This document shows positions 33,419 to 41,395 of a stretch of 47,524 nucleotides of DNA, one piece after another. Origin of the DNA: Tissierella sp. P1 (GTDB lineage: Bacteria > Bacillota > Clostridia > Tissierellales > Tissierellaceae); the NCBI RefSeq assembly GCF_002266425.1, contig NZ_NPMN01000030.1:1-47524 (forward strand). The letters run 5' to 3'. Made by a program: the position numbers and the translations under genes. The notes beneath the pieces were generated by a model. It did not search any database. It had not been told where the DNA came from and saw only the letters and a list, made by a program, of their open reading frames with translations. How positions within the stretch are numbered: the stretch's first letter is position 1; the number at the start of each line of letters is the position of its first letter.

Positions 33419-34524
33419 TACTTTCTTACAAAATCTTTTAGTCTATAACTACCAGCTGTAAATAGTGCTAAAACTATTAGAAGTACTATGAATACATTAG
33501 GAAATATTACTGATTTTTCTAGACTATCAAACATCCAGTATTGTGGAGTGAACTTACCTAGGTTTTTTATAAATTCAGGGACATTTTGATATATTCCATC
33601 CTGAGCAAACATAGATAGAAATAAAGTTAATATAGCAACTAAAGCTGTCACCATAGAAGCTGAACCTTCGTTATTAAATATCCTAGTCATGGCTAAAGAT
33701 AAAGTAATGGAAAATAAGCTAGCTAATATGAAATTTATGAAAATAATAGGAAGATTAACTATATTATATCCGGTTACTTTTGCACCTAATAATACAACTA
33801 AAATATTTGCCGCAACTTGAAAGAATAATAGGGAGAGGGCTATGCTTCCTAAAATTACACTGCTTTTGTTAGGTGTTGCAATAGATCTTGATATAATATT
33901 TTTTTTCTTAAATTCCATTAATTCTGTAACGATAGGAGAGGCACCAAGTATGATAAAATATATTAGTAGCATAGTGGCCGTATGCAAATCTCCCGTTACT
34001 ATTTTCTGATTTCTTTCAAATAGGGTCTCGGTTTTAAGTATATATAAATCCTCTTTGTTCGAAATAATACCCTTATCTATGAGTAACCTTTCCTTGATAA
34101 ATTCATTTATTTTATTATTAATATCCATTTCTAATGGAATGGTTATATTTCCTTCTTCTCTTTTATAGGATTCTATAATTGGTTTTTCATAGTTATTGAT
34201 TTTTTCAGTAAAATCTGATGGAATATTATAAACTGCTGCTACCTCATTGCTTTCTAGTAACTCTAAGGCTTTATCCTTTTCATTTTGGAAAATCCATTGT
34301 GATTTAGAAGGAGAACTATATATTGTTTCCCATAGATCACCTTCATCTTCAATATTATAAGCTACAGTAACATTTGATAATTTACTAGATTGATGACTAT
34401 CTCCACCTTCAAGAAAATTAACAAATAAAATAACGGCAATAGGCATTATAAGCATAAGCCCAACCTTTAAAGGATCCTTTAACATTCTTTTAATATTTAC
34501 AATAATTAACTGAATTAGATTCAT
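33418..34524 (-). CDS. ABC-2 type permease, LnrN-like (second permease of the resistance operon)
   Basis: The 368-residue membrane protein has one N-terminal helix (about 20-38), a large extracytoplasmic loop (about 40-175) and five C-terminal helices (about 180-360), the layout of ABC-2 drug exporters. Marks include LLIYFIILGASPIVTELMEFKKKNIISRSIATPNKSS and TPQYWMFDSLEKSV. It is the fifth gene of a histidine kinase, response regulator, ATPase, permease, permease set, the order found in the Bacillus linearmycin-resistance locus. Its start overlaps the preceding permease stop by four bases (ATGA), so the two are translationally coupled and probably form a heterodimer. Confidence 0.85.
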   Translation of the reverse strand: MNLIQLIIVNIKRMLKDPLKVGLMLIMPIAVILFVNFLEGGDSHQSSKLSNVTVAYNIEDEGDLWETIYSSPSKSQWIFQNEKDKALELLESNEVAAVYNIPSDFTEKINNYEKPIIESYKREEGNITIPLEMDINNKINEFIKERLLIDKGIISNKEDLYILKTETLFERNQKIVTGDLHTATMLLIYFIILGASPIVTELMEFKKKNIISRSIATPNKSSVILGSIALSLLFFQVAANILVVLLGAKVTGYNIVNLPIIFINFILASLFSITLSLAMTRIFNNEGSASMVTALVAILTLFLSMFAQDGIYQNVPEFIKNLGKFTPQYWMFDSLEKSVIFPNVFIVLLIVLALFTAGSYRLKDFVRK

Positions 34525-35702
34525 TTACTTACACCCCATTTCATCTGGATAGCTAAGATATTGATTAAATACAATACCATAGATATACCTACCATAATCA
34601 ATAGATAATTAGATATAGATGATAGATTATTATGGATTATATAGTTTCTATAGGTATTGCTAATTAAAATATCTGGTTTATATTTAGCGAAAAATGTAAA
34701 TATCGCATTACTACCCAATTTATCTAAAGGACCTATCATTCCGCCAAGTATTAATTGGAAAATTAAGAATACCTGTACTAAGGGCAAACCATATTTTTTC
34801 TTGAATATGGTAGATATTAGAGTGCCTATTACTGTTATCATAAAGCTTTGTACTAAGACGATTAATAGTAGAATAGGTAAAGAGCCTTTAAAAGATAATC
34901 TGCTTATCTTATATGCACCTACATAGATTAAATTAACAACTACCATCATTAAATAGTTTGACATAACACCATAATTAAAATATTGAAATTTTGTTATGGA
35001 AGTAGACATAATTCTATTATAAAGTCCATTTTCCTTTTCTAATGCATCAGAAGCAATAACTGCCATAACGAATACAATAAAAGCATAGTTTAGAAAGGAT
35101 ATAGAAAAATATTCATAGGAATTTAAGCTTTTTCGTACATCATGAATATTAGTCTTAATAGAATCCGTTGAATATATATTAGTTAATATTGCATTGATTT
35201 CTTCGACTAGTTTGCTCTTTTCTTCTTTTGATAATGAGTTATTCTCTATGTTATTTCGGATAATTAAATCTTGGCTTATTTCCTTATTATATTTATCCAC
35301 TATATTAACTAATACATTGCCCATGGTAGTGGATGAGTTTTCCTCTGCTTCCACCTTTATTGAAGAAGAGTTATTACCAAGAAGACTATCCTCATAACCT
35401 TTTAGAATCCTAAGGGTGTAGTCGAATTTTTCGCTATCATTTGATTTTATAGTTAATATTTTAGAAATGTCTTCACTATTTAAAAATGATACCAAGTTTT
35501 GAGATTCTTTAGTATTATCCTCATCTACTATTATGATAGAAAAGATAGGGTCATTTACTACTGGAGTGAACATATCTTTTTGTACATAGCCCATTACCAA
35601 TGAAAGTACTATTGGATAAACGGCATAGGATAATAAAAAGGCTGGAAATTCCTTTATTAATCCTTTTAGGGATAACTTTAAATAAGCTAATAGTTTCATC
35701 AT
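34521..35702 (-). CDS. ABC-2 type permease, LnrM-like (first permease of the resistance operon)
   Basis: The 393-residue protein has an N-terminal helix (about 18-36), a loop of about 160 residues outside the membrane, and five further helices (about 205-390). The stretch ASDALEKENGLYNRIMSTSITKFQYFNYG is the cytoplasmic loop that contacts the ATPase in ABC-2 systems. It starts 8 bases after the ATPase gene; two ATGs (35702 and 35699) follow AGAGGTG, and I cannot decide between them. It pairs with the next permease. Confidence 0.85.
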   Translation of the reverse strand: MMKLLAYLKLSLKGLIKEFPAFLLSYAVYPIVLSLVMGYVQKDMFTPVVNDPIFSIIIVDEDNTKESQNLVSFLNSEDISKILTIKSNDSEKFDYTLRILKGYEDSLLGNNSSSIKVEAEENSSTTMGNVLVNIVDKYNKEISQDLIIRNNIENNSLSKEEKSKLVEEINAILTNIYSTDSIKTNIHDVRKSLNSYEYFSISFLNYAFIVFVMAVIASDALEKENGLYNRIMSTSITKFQYFNYGVMSNYLMMVVVNLIYVGAYKISRLSFKGSLPILLLIVLVQSFMITVIGTLISTIFKKKYGLPLVQVFLIFQLILGGMIGPLDKLGSNAIFTFFAKYKPDILISNTYRNYIIHNNLSSISNYLLIMVGISMVLYLINILAIQMKWGVSK

Positions 35703-35709
35703 ATCACCT

Positions 35710-36648
35710 CTAATCCCTTAGTTTTTTTCCGGTTAAGGCCAAGAAGACTTCCTCTAAATTAGGTTCATCAACATTTATACTTTTTATTGCAGACTTATTG
35801 CTCTCAAGCACTTTTAGTAATGGCTCAAGCTTGAAACTATTTCCTTCAACTAGTAGATTGATTTCATCATGGGAGTTTTCACAGTCTACTACACCACTGA
35901 TTAGTTTAATATTATTGATCAAGTCTTTATTAATGTTGTCAATTCTTAAATTGACTTTGTTATTATTGCTAATCATAGACTTAACTGTCTTTTTAGAACC
36001 ATAGGCAATTTCTTTACCTTCATCTATTATAAAGATGTTGTTACAAAGATATTCTACCTCTTCCATATAGTGAGAAGTATAGAGGATAGTAGTATTTTTT
36101 TCTTTATTAATTCCTTTAATAAATTCAAAGATATGGTTTCTTGATTGAGGATCAATGCCTACTGTGGGTTCATCGAGGATTAGTATCTTTGGTTCGTGCA
36201 TTATAGCTGCGGCAAGGTTTAACCTTCTTTTCATACCACCCGAGAATTTCTTTACTTTATCTTTTCTTTTCTCAGTTAATCCTGTGATATCTAGAGCATA
36301 ATTGATTCTTTCCTTCAAAAGTTTTCCCTTAAGTCCATAAAGACTACCGAAAAATTCAAGATTATCATAAGCTGACACTGTTTCCATTAAAGCCAATTCC
36401 TGCGGGACAAGTCCTAAAAATTCTTTTGCTTTGATGGATTCTTTTTTTATATCAAAGCCACCAATAGTGATACTACCTTTATTAGCATCCAATAGACCAG
36501 TCATTATATTGATTAGTGTAGATTTTCCAGCACCATTTGGGCCAATTAGACCAAAGATGTCTCCCGTTTCCACAGAGAAAGAAATATTATCTAATACAAG
36601 TTTATCATCAAACTTTTTACTGATATTTTTTACTTCTATGATATTCAT
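35710..36648 (-). CDS. ABC exporter ATPase, LnrL-like
   Basis: The 312-residue ATPase has Walker A GPNGAGKST (about 36-44), Q-loop PQELAL, signature FSGGMKRR (about 135), Walker B ILILDEPTVGIDP (about 153-165) and switch His in LYTSHYMEE. The C-terminal extension after residue 215 is typical of drug and bacteriocin self-protection ATPases. It would power the two downstream ABC-2 permeases. The ATG follows GGGGGGA. Its 310-base leader contains a repeat element that also lies ahead of the response regulator gene, and the regulator has its own terminator, so the exporter has a separate transcription unit. Confidence 0.9.
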   Translation of the reverse strand: MNIIEVKNISKKFDDKLVLDNISFSVETGDIFGLIGPNGAGKSTLINIMTGLLDANKGSITIGGFDIKKESIKAKEFLGLVPQELALMETVSAYDNLEFFGSLYGLKGKLLKERINYALDITGLTEKRKDKVKKFSGGMKRRLNLAAAIMHEPKILILDEPTVGIDPQSRNHIFEFIKGINKEKNTTILYTSHYMEEVEYLCNNIFIIDEGKEIAYGSKKTVKSMISNNNKVNLRIDNINKDLINNIKLISGVVDCENSHDEINLLVEGNSFKLEPLLKVLESNKSAIKSINVDEPNLEEVFLALTGKKLRD

Positions 36649-36665
36649 TACTTTATTCCCCCCTT

Positions 36666-36692
36666 GAGTTAGTAATAACGAATAACTAATAT
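36666..36692. repeat. Period-7 array flanking repeat copy A, left
   Basis: Successive heptamers GAGTTAG, TAATAAC, GAATAAC, TAATATA. The 12-base string GAATAACTAATA (36680-36691) recurs exactly on the other side of the element. Confidence 0.55.
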
Positions 36693-36800
36693 AAGCAGGG
36701 TACCAAAATTGTGATTTTCAATTTTGTGTACATCGCTTAGCTACTAATATTTGCCCCGCAGGGTACTGTTCAGTAGTCCTTTAGAGTTTGTTTATCTAGT
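36693..36800 (-). repeat. Dispersed intergenic element, copy A
   Basis: This 108-base sequence matches copy B (37734-37838) at about 96 positions, with ten substitutions and three gap bases. It includes a hairpin CAAAATTG / CAATTTTG (36704-36711, 36719-36726). In copy B the stem is kept by a G-U pair. The best conserved part is a run around 36719-36752. It has no coding frame. It is flanked by an exact 12-base direct repeat, as expected after insertion, although that repeat lies in low-complexity period-7 sequence. Confidence 0.8.
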
Positions 36801-36828
36801 GAATAACTAATAGTGAATAATTAATAGT
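36801..36828. repeat. Period-7 array flanking repeat copy A, right
   Basis: Heptamers GAATAAC, TAATAGT, GAATAAT, TAATAGT directly abut the end of copy A. Confidence 0.55.
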
Positions 36829-36936
36829 TGAAAATACTAAAAGATCAAAAGACCTAAAAGCCTTACCAAAAGCTATTCACTGTATCTATTTTTATTATAT
36901 TAAAATCAATCAATAATTTACACTGCCCTAGGTAAT

Positions 36937-36964
36937 GAAAAAGTAGTGACTTTAGTCACTACTT
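36937..36964 (-). terminator. Terminator of the response regulator gene
   Basis: On the minus strand, AAGTAGTGAC / GTCACTACTT with a 4-base loop is followed by TTTTT. The stop codon of the response regulator is inside the first arm. It separates regulator and exporter transcripts. Confidence 0.9.
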
Positions 36965-37606
36965 AGTAAGATTATTCTTGAATGCAAAGACTACTATTTG
37001 GGTACGATCACGAAGTTCAAGCTTTGATAAAATTGTACTTACATTATTTTTTATAGTTCCTTCAGAAAGGAAAAGCTTTTCTCCAATTTCTTTATTTGAT
37101 AGACCGTCAGCGATATATTTTATAATATCAAGTTCTTTATGGTTTAAATCATATCTTTCACAAATTTCATTTAAATCAGTTTCCATGGGAGTAAGGTTCA
37201 AGATATTAGTCGCAACGTCAGGATGAATGACGATATTACCCATGGCGGCAGCCTTGATGCCTTCATAAATAAGGTCATAGGAGCTATCCTTTAGAAGATA
37301 GCCAGAGGCACCTTTTTTAAGAGCTTCCTGTATATATTCAATATCCTTAAAGGTAGTAAGTATAAGGACTTTAGTATTTGGGAATTTGTCCTTGATTAGT
37401 TGTGTACCTAGTACACCGTCACACATAGGCATTCTGATATCCATTAGAACTAAATCAATTTCATTTAGTGTACATAGCTCTAATGCATCATACCCGCTTT
37501 CACCCATTGCAATAACATCTATATCACTGTAGCTTGAAAGAATAATTTTTAGTCCCTCTCGTATTAATTTTTCATCATCAATAATCGCAATCCTAATCTT
37601 ATCCAT
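36959..37606 (-). CDS. Response regulator, NarL/LuxR family (LnrK-like)
   Basis: The 215-residue regulator has a receiver domain (1-120) with Asp10/Asp11, phospho-acceptor Asp56 in LVLMDIRMP, Thr in LILTTF and Lys in LKKGASGYLLK. The C-terminal LuxR helix-turn-helix (about 150-212) has LNHKELDIIKYIADGLSNKEIGEKLFLSEGTIKNNVSTILSKL. It is phosphorylated by the histidine kinase encoded upstream and is predicted to activate the exporter genes downstream. ATG 37606 gives the normal N-terminus (MDKIRIAIIDDE). The TTG at 37627 has no ribosome site. It is separated from the kinase gene by a 227-base repeat block, unusual for such a pair. Confidence 0.93.
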   Translation of the reverse strand: MDKIRIAIIDDEKLIREGLKIILSSYSDIDVIAMGESGYDALELCTLNEIDLVLMDIRMPMCDGVLGTQLIKDKFPNTKVLILTTFKDIEYIQEALKKGASGYLLKDSSYDLIYEGIKAAAMGNIVIHPDVATNILNLTPMETDLNEICERYDLNHKELDIIKYIADGLSNKEIGEKLFLSEGTIKNNVSTILSKLELRDRTQIVVFAFKNNLTK

Positions 37607-37624
37607 AATACACCACCAATCCTT

Positions 37625-37674
37625 CAATTCACAATGTACAGTTCACAATTCACAATTTTTTTAATTCACAATTG
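37625..37674. repeat. Period-7 array upstream of the response regulator
   Basis: Five heptamers CAATTCA, CAATGTA, CAGTTCA, CAATTCA, CAATTTT, followed by TTTAATTCACAATTG. It begins 19 bases upstream of the regulator ATG. Confidence 0.75.
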
Positions 37675-37733
37675 CTAGGGCAGGTTTTTGTAGTCTTTTG
37701 ATTCCATATTATGACTTTCATAATTGTGCATTT

Positions 37734-37838
37734 AAGCAGGGGACCAAAATTATGGTTTTCAATTTTGTGTACATCGCTTAGCTACTGATATTTGCCCGCA
37801 GTATAATTCGGTAGTCCTTTAGGGTTTGTTCACCTAGT
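37734..37838 (-). repeat. Dispersed intergenic element, copy B
   Basis: This is the second copy of the element at 36693-36800, in the same orientation and about 89% identical. Its far end (CTAGT, 37834-37838) contains the stop codon of the histidine kinase gene. A 9-base string ATTTAAGCA occurs at both edges (37730-37738 and 37845-37853), the second inside the kinase gene. Confidence 0.8.
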
Positions 37839-38979
37839 ACATTGATTTAAGCACTACTCTAAGTAAAAATCCCTTACCTTCTTTGCTTTCATAACTTAGA
37901 TTTCCTCCAAGTTCACCCACCCTCTCAGATATACTAGTTAGTCCTAGTCCGGGGGTTATTTCATTTGTTCCAATTCCATTATCTTGCATAGTGACAATCA
38001 AATCACTGATACTAAAATGCATAAATATACTAATTTTAGTAGCTTTCCCATGTCTAGCAGAATTAGATAGAAATTCTTGAACGACTCTATATAAAACTAA
38101 AGATGTTTCTTCATCAAGCTGCCATTTGTTTTTAGAAAATCCAAGCTTTACATCAATTCCAGTTAATTTGCTAAAATCTTTAATTAATCCTTCAATGGCT
38201 AATAATGTCTCATATTCTTTAAATTCCTTAGGCTTAAGCTCTCTTAGAGCCTTTCTGATTTCTTCAAGACCGTTCTTCGTAAAGTCACGTAGGTTTGATG
38301 CCATCAGGGAAGCAGCTTCCCCATTATCATTAGCAATTTTTTCAATGGCTCCTAACTGAATTATAATGGTAGATAGGCTATGACCTACACTATCATGTAT
38401 TTCTCTAGATATTCTGTTTCGTTCTTTAAGAATAGATAACTCTTTAATTGAATCTGCATAAGCTTCTAATTCGTGATTGGTTTTAATCAATTCATCTTCT
38501 GATTTTCTAAGCCTATGATATAATTCCTCTGCTTTTAATGTTCGATTTTGTTCTTTTTTTATAATGGAAGAAATCAATCCCAAGGTTATGATTGCAGTTA
38601 TATAGGATAATAATTCATACAGTGGAAGCTCATTTCCTGCATATAAGAAAATCAAAAGTCCTAAAGAACCAAGAATATATTTGCTAAAATTCTCTATAAG
38701 AAAGAAACTATCTATTATTCCTATGATAAAATAGGGCAAAAGTAGACCATTATAATTTTTATATAAAATATATCCAAATATAAAATCAAATATTATAGAT
38801 ATAAAAACAGGGACAGATATGTCCCTGAATAAAAAATAACGTAACTGAGTATTTATAATGAAAAGTAAGATCAATATAATAGCAAAGAAGTTTAACTTAT
38901 CAATCTCAGTAAATGTTATTCCTAATATTATTATAAAGGCAGTCAGGTATCGTGAAATTAAAAAAGTTTTGTTTTCCAT
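37834..38979 (-). CDS. Sensor histidine kinase, HisKA_3 type (LnrJ-like)
   Basis: The 381-residue protein has five or six close-packed membrane helices (about 8-145) with almost no extracellular loop, the intramembrane-sensing layout of kinases that detect cell-envelope-active compounds. A linker coiled coil (about 150-185) follows, then the HisKA_3 phosphorylation site His195 (REIHDSVGHS). The HATPase domain has the N box (EFLSNSARHG), G1 DNGIG and G2 GLGLTSISERV. It should phosphorylate the adjacent NarL-type regulator. ATG 38979 follows AAGGGAG. The stop codon falls inside repeat copy B, and a heptamer array lies about 20 bases upstream of the start. Confidence 0.92.
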   Translation of the reverse strand: MENKTFLISRYLTAFIIILGITFTEIDKLNFFAIILILLFIINTQLRYFLFRDISVPVFISIIFDFIFGYILYKNYNGLLLPYFIIGIIDSFFLIENFSKYILGSLGLLIFLYAGNELPLYELLSYITAIITLGLISSIIKKEQNRTLKAEELYHRLRKSEDELIKTNHELEAYADSIKELSILKERNRISREIHDSVGHSLSTIIIQLGAIEKIANDNGEAASLMASNLRDFTKNGLEEIRKALRELKPKEFKEYETLLAIEGLIKDFSKLTGIDVKLGFSKNKWQLDEETSLVLYRVVQEFLSNSARHGKATKISIFMHFSISDLIVTMQDNGIGTNEITPGLGLTSISERVGELGGNLSYESKEGKGFLLRVVLKSMY

Positions 38980-38999
38980 AAAAAATCTCCCTTGCTTGC

Positions 39000-39034
39000 A
39001 ATTAACGATTATCAAAGAACAAATAACGATTGAA
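39000..39034. repeat. Period-7 array upstream of the histidine kinase gene
   Basis: Heptamers AATTAAC, GATTATC, AAAGAAC, AAATAAC, GATTGAA. They align heptamer by heptamer with the array at the mscL stop (45254-45288). Confidence 0.75.
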
Positions 39035-39086
39035 ATGCTAAAGATTAGAAAATGGGTCTATAAACTTTTTTATTCTAATATTTTCA

Positions 39087-39114
39087 TTGTTAACTGTTAA
39101 TTGTGCATTGTACT
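39087..39114. repeat. Period-7 array overlapping the arginase stop codon, inverted
   Basis: Heptamers TTGTTAA, CTGTTAA, TTGTGCA, TTGTACT, the inverted sense of the array at 39000. The arginase stop (39097-39099) and its last residues MHN lie inside it. Confidence 0.75.
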
Positions 39115-40002
39115 AAATATATGTTCTAACATTTCTATACAGTTTTTAGTAGTTCTCTTATCTTCATTATCAATTTTTGGATTTAATTCTACAAAATCCA
39201 TGGAAGTAATGAATTTTTCACCTAGTAAAGTGGTGAATATTTCTTTGCCTTCCTCTATGGAAAATCCACCAGTTACAGGAGTTCCAGTACCAGGTACAAG
39301 GGATGAATCAAGAACATCTATATCAAAGCTTATATGAACTCCATCTACATTGGAAGCTTTAATTTTTTCAACTATTTCTTTTAATACATTGTCTAGACCT
39401 CTTTCACGTACTATATCCATAGTATACATATTGAGGTTTAATTCATCAGCTAGAGCAAATTCACCTGAATCAATATCTCTGCCGCCAAGAATATAGACAT
39501 TTTGAGGACTTACCTTGATTCCGTCATAATAAATATTTGTAAGGGCAGGATGTCCTACATTCATAGAAGCAGCTAATGGCATACCATGTATATTGCCTGA
39601 AGGTGAGGTTTCATAGGTATTTATATCCCCGTGGGCATCTATCCATATTACAGCCATATTTTCAAAGAATTTACTTGCGCCAGCAATACTACCTGCACCT
39701 AAAGCATGATCGCCTCCTATAATAAATGGAAAACTTTGTCCCTTAAGAGAACAGTATACATTATTAGCTAGATTACTATTAATTTCAGCCACAGTATTTA
39801 GGTATTTCATTTTTGGATGATCCTTATATTTATCCTCAGATACTACATAAGGAATATATATATCACCCATATCATGGACATCGTGTCCATTCTTTTTAAT
39901 AATATCTATAATTCCATTTTCCCTAAGTGTAGCAGGTCCCAATTGAGCACCATCTCTGTCACAACCATACTTTAATGGTACTCCAATTAAGTTAATATCC
40001 AT
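39097..40002 (-). CDS. rocF: Arginase
   Basis: The 301-residue ureohydrolase cleaves arginine to ornithine and urea with two manganese ions. The ligand motifs are complete: GGDHALGAGS, WIDAHGDINT, GNIHGMPLA and SFDIDVLDSSLVPGTGTPVTGG, followed by the substrate-binding Glu in MDFVELNP. The N-terminal GVPLKYGCDRDGAQLGPATLRE is typical of bacterial arginase rather than agmatinase. The last residues come from a period-7 repeat (stop at 39097-39099), so the original C-terminus may have been altered. GGGAGG precedes the ATG. It is a single gene; no ornithine or arginine transport genes are near. Confidence 0.93.
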   Translation of the reverse strand: MDINLIGVPLKYGCDRDGAQLGPATLRENGIIDIIKKNGHDVHDMGDIYIPYVVSEDKYKDHPKMKYLNTVAEINSNLANNVYCSLKGQSFPFIIGGDHALGAGSIAGASKFFENMAVIWIDAHGDINTYETSPSGNIHGMPLAASMNVGHPALTNIYYDGIKVSPQNVYILGGRDIDSGEFALADELNLNMYTMDIVRERGLDNVLKEIVEKIKASNVDGVHISFDIDVLDSSLVPGTGTPVTGGFSIEEGKEIFTTLLGEKFITSMDFVELNPKIDNEDKRTTKNCIEMLEHIFSTMHN

Positions 40003-40173
40003 TAGTAAATCCCTCCCCAGATATATTATCTATTATATTATATCATTTTTTGTAATACTGTGTTAATAAAAAAGCCTAATTATTCATAAATTTGGACATT
40101 CTAATAGATGTTTAAGGATTATGGACATCCTTTTTATGATATAATTGTTTTATTATATAAATAGAGGTGGAAT

Positions 40174-40783
40174 AATGGGGAAGTTTTACTATGCAGTAAG
40201 GAAAGGAAAGACTCCTGGTATATATGAAACTTGGGGGAAATGTGAAGAACAAGTAAAGGGATATTCAGGAGCAGAATATAAAAAGTTTTCAACATATGAA
40301 GAAGCATTATCCTTTATAGATGGTGGAAATGAAGAAATTGAATTATTAGATGAAAGTCAGTTAAAAGAAAATGAAGCAATAGCCTATGTAGATGGAAGCT
40401 TTGATATAAGAAACTCAACATATAGTTATGGGGTTGTATTTATCACCCTTGATGGTAAGGAAACATATAGTGGTCGAGAAGATAATGAGGAGTTAGCTGA
40501 GATGCGAAATGTATCTGGAGAAATAAAAGGAGCTATGGTAGCTATGGATTTGGCTATAGAAAAGGGAAAAGACACTCTATATCTTCATTTTGATTATACA
40601 GGAATAGAACAATGGGCTAAGGGTAGCTGGAAGACAAACAAAGATGGGACTAGGTTCTATAAAGAATTCTACGATTCTATAAAGGATAAATTAAATGTAG
40701 TATTTATAAAAGTGAAGGCTCATTCAGGAATAGAATATAATGAAGAAGCAGATAAACTAGCTAAAGAAGCTATAATTATTTAA
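40174..40783 (+). CDS. rnhA: Ribonuclease HI with N-terminal hybrid-binding (viroplasmin-like) domain
   Basis: The 202-residue enzyme degrades the RNA strand of RNA-DNA hybrids. The N-terminal domain (1-50: KFYYAVRKGKTPGIYETWGKCEEQVKGYSGAEYKKF) is the hybrid-binding domain also seen in eukaryotic RNase H1. The RNase H domain has the acidic metal ligands Asp73 (YVDGSF), Glu116 (GEIKGAM), Asp140 (HFDYTGI) and Asp193 (NEEADKLA), with KVKAHSG before the last. ATG 40174 is chosen because AGAGGTGG is just upstream; the frame is open further upstream to 40145 but without a ribosome site. Confidence 0.95.
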
Positions 40784-40784
40784 C

Positions 40785-40835
40785 AATAAGTATCATTTGG
40801 TGCCTGGCACCAAAATGATACTTATTCTATTTTTT
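40785..40835. terminator. Long hairpin between convergent rnhA and dCMP deaminase genes
   Basis: AATAAGTATCATTT-GGTGCC pairs with GGCACC-AAAATGATACTTATT (40785-40804, 40806-40826), one bulged base, with GGTGCCTGGCACC at the tip and a T-rich tail. It overlaps the stop codon of the deaminase gene and can act in both directions. Confidence 0.8.
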
Positions 40836-41250
40836 CAAATCCAATTCCATTTTTATTAAGTAATTCTATAGCATACTCATCTATTCTATAATCATTCTTA
40901 TAGTAAATGTGCTTAATTCCAGATTGTATCAATGCTTTTGTACAATTTAAACAAGGAAAATGAGTTACATAAGCAGTACATCCCTTTACAGAAATACCCT
41001 CTTTAGCACAATATAATAATGCATTTATTTCCGCATGAATAGTTGCTATACAATGACCATCTCTCATAGTGTGTCCTACATCGTCACAGTGAGGGTTTCC
41101 AGAAACTGAACCATTGTAGCCGCTAGAGACTATTCTATTGTCATCATTGACTAGAAGACAGCCCACAAATGCTCTATCGCAAGTAGAACGAGTTGCCACT
41201 AACTCAGTAATCTCCATAAAATACTCTTTCCAAGATTTTCTATCTGACAT
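40822..41250 (-). CDS. dCMP deaminase (ComEB-like)
   Basis: The 142-residue zinc deaminase converts dCMP to dUMP, the precursor for dTMP. The catalytic zinc site is HAEINA (His72, Glu74) and PCLNC (Cys100, Cys103). A second set, Cys31, Cys55, His60 and others in VGCLLV and GNPHCDDVGH, resembles the extra zinc site and substrate loop of deoxycytidylate deaminases. AGGAGG precedes the ATG. The last codons overlap the terminator hairpin. Confidence 0.92.
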   Translation of the reverse strand: MSDRKSWKEYFMEITELVATRSTCDRAFVGCLLVNDDNRIVSSGYNGSVSGNPHCDDVGHTMRDGHCIATIHAEINALLYCAKEGISVKGCTAYVTHFPCLNCTKALIQSGIKHIYYKNDYRIDEYAIELLNKNGIGFEKIE

Positions 41251-41339
41251 TTTCTACTCCTCCTAACCTTATAAATTATCATTAATTTTCCTAATTAAAT
41301 ATTATACCATATAAAAATAAAATTTATTGAATTTGTTTT

Positions 41340-41368
41340 TTCACAAAGAGCAAAAAATACATTATACT
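41340..41368 (+). promoter_or_regulatory. Promoter of the sigma-54 activator gene
   Basis: TTCACA (41340-41345), 17-base spacer, TATACT (41363-41368). A sigma-A type promoter, so the activator itself need not depend on sigma-54. Confidence 0.6.
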
Positions 41369-41395
41369 ATAGATAGTAGAAAAGGAGTGGTTAAA

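Larger units (their letters stand above)
36649..36958. other. 310-base gap between response regulator and exporter, filled by a repeat block
   Basis: No gene is present. It holds the terminator of the response regulator (36937-36964), copy A of a ~108-bp repeat (36693-36800) and period-7 arrays on both sides of that copy (36666-36692, 36801-36828). The exporter promoter must also be here. On the minus strand, a TATAAT lies near 36895, with only a weak -35. Confidence 0.7.
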
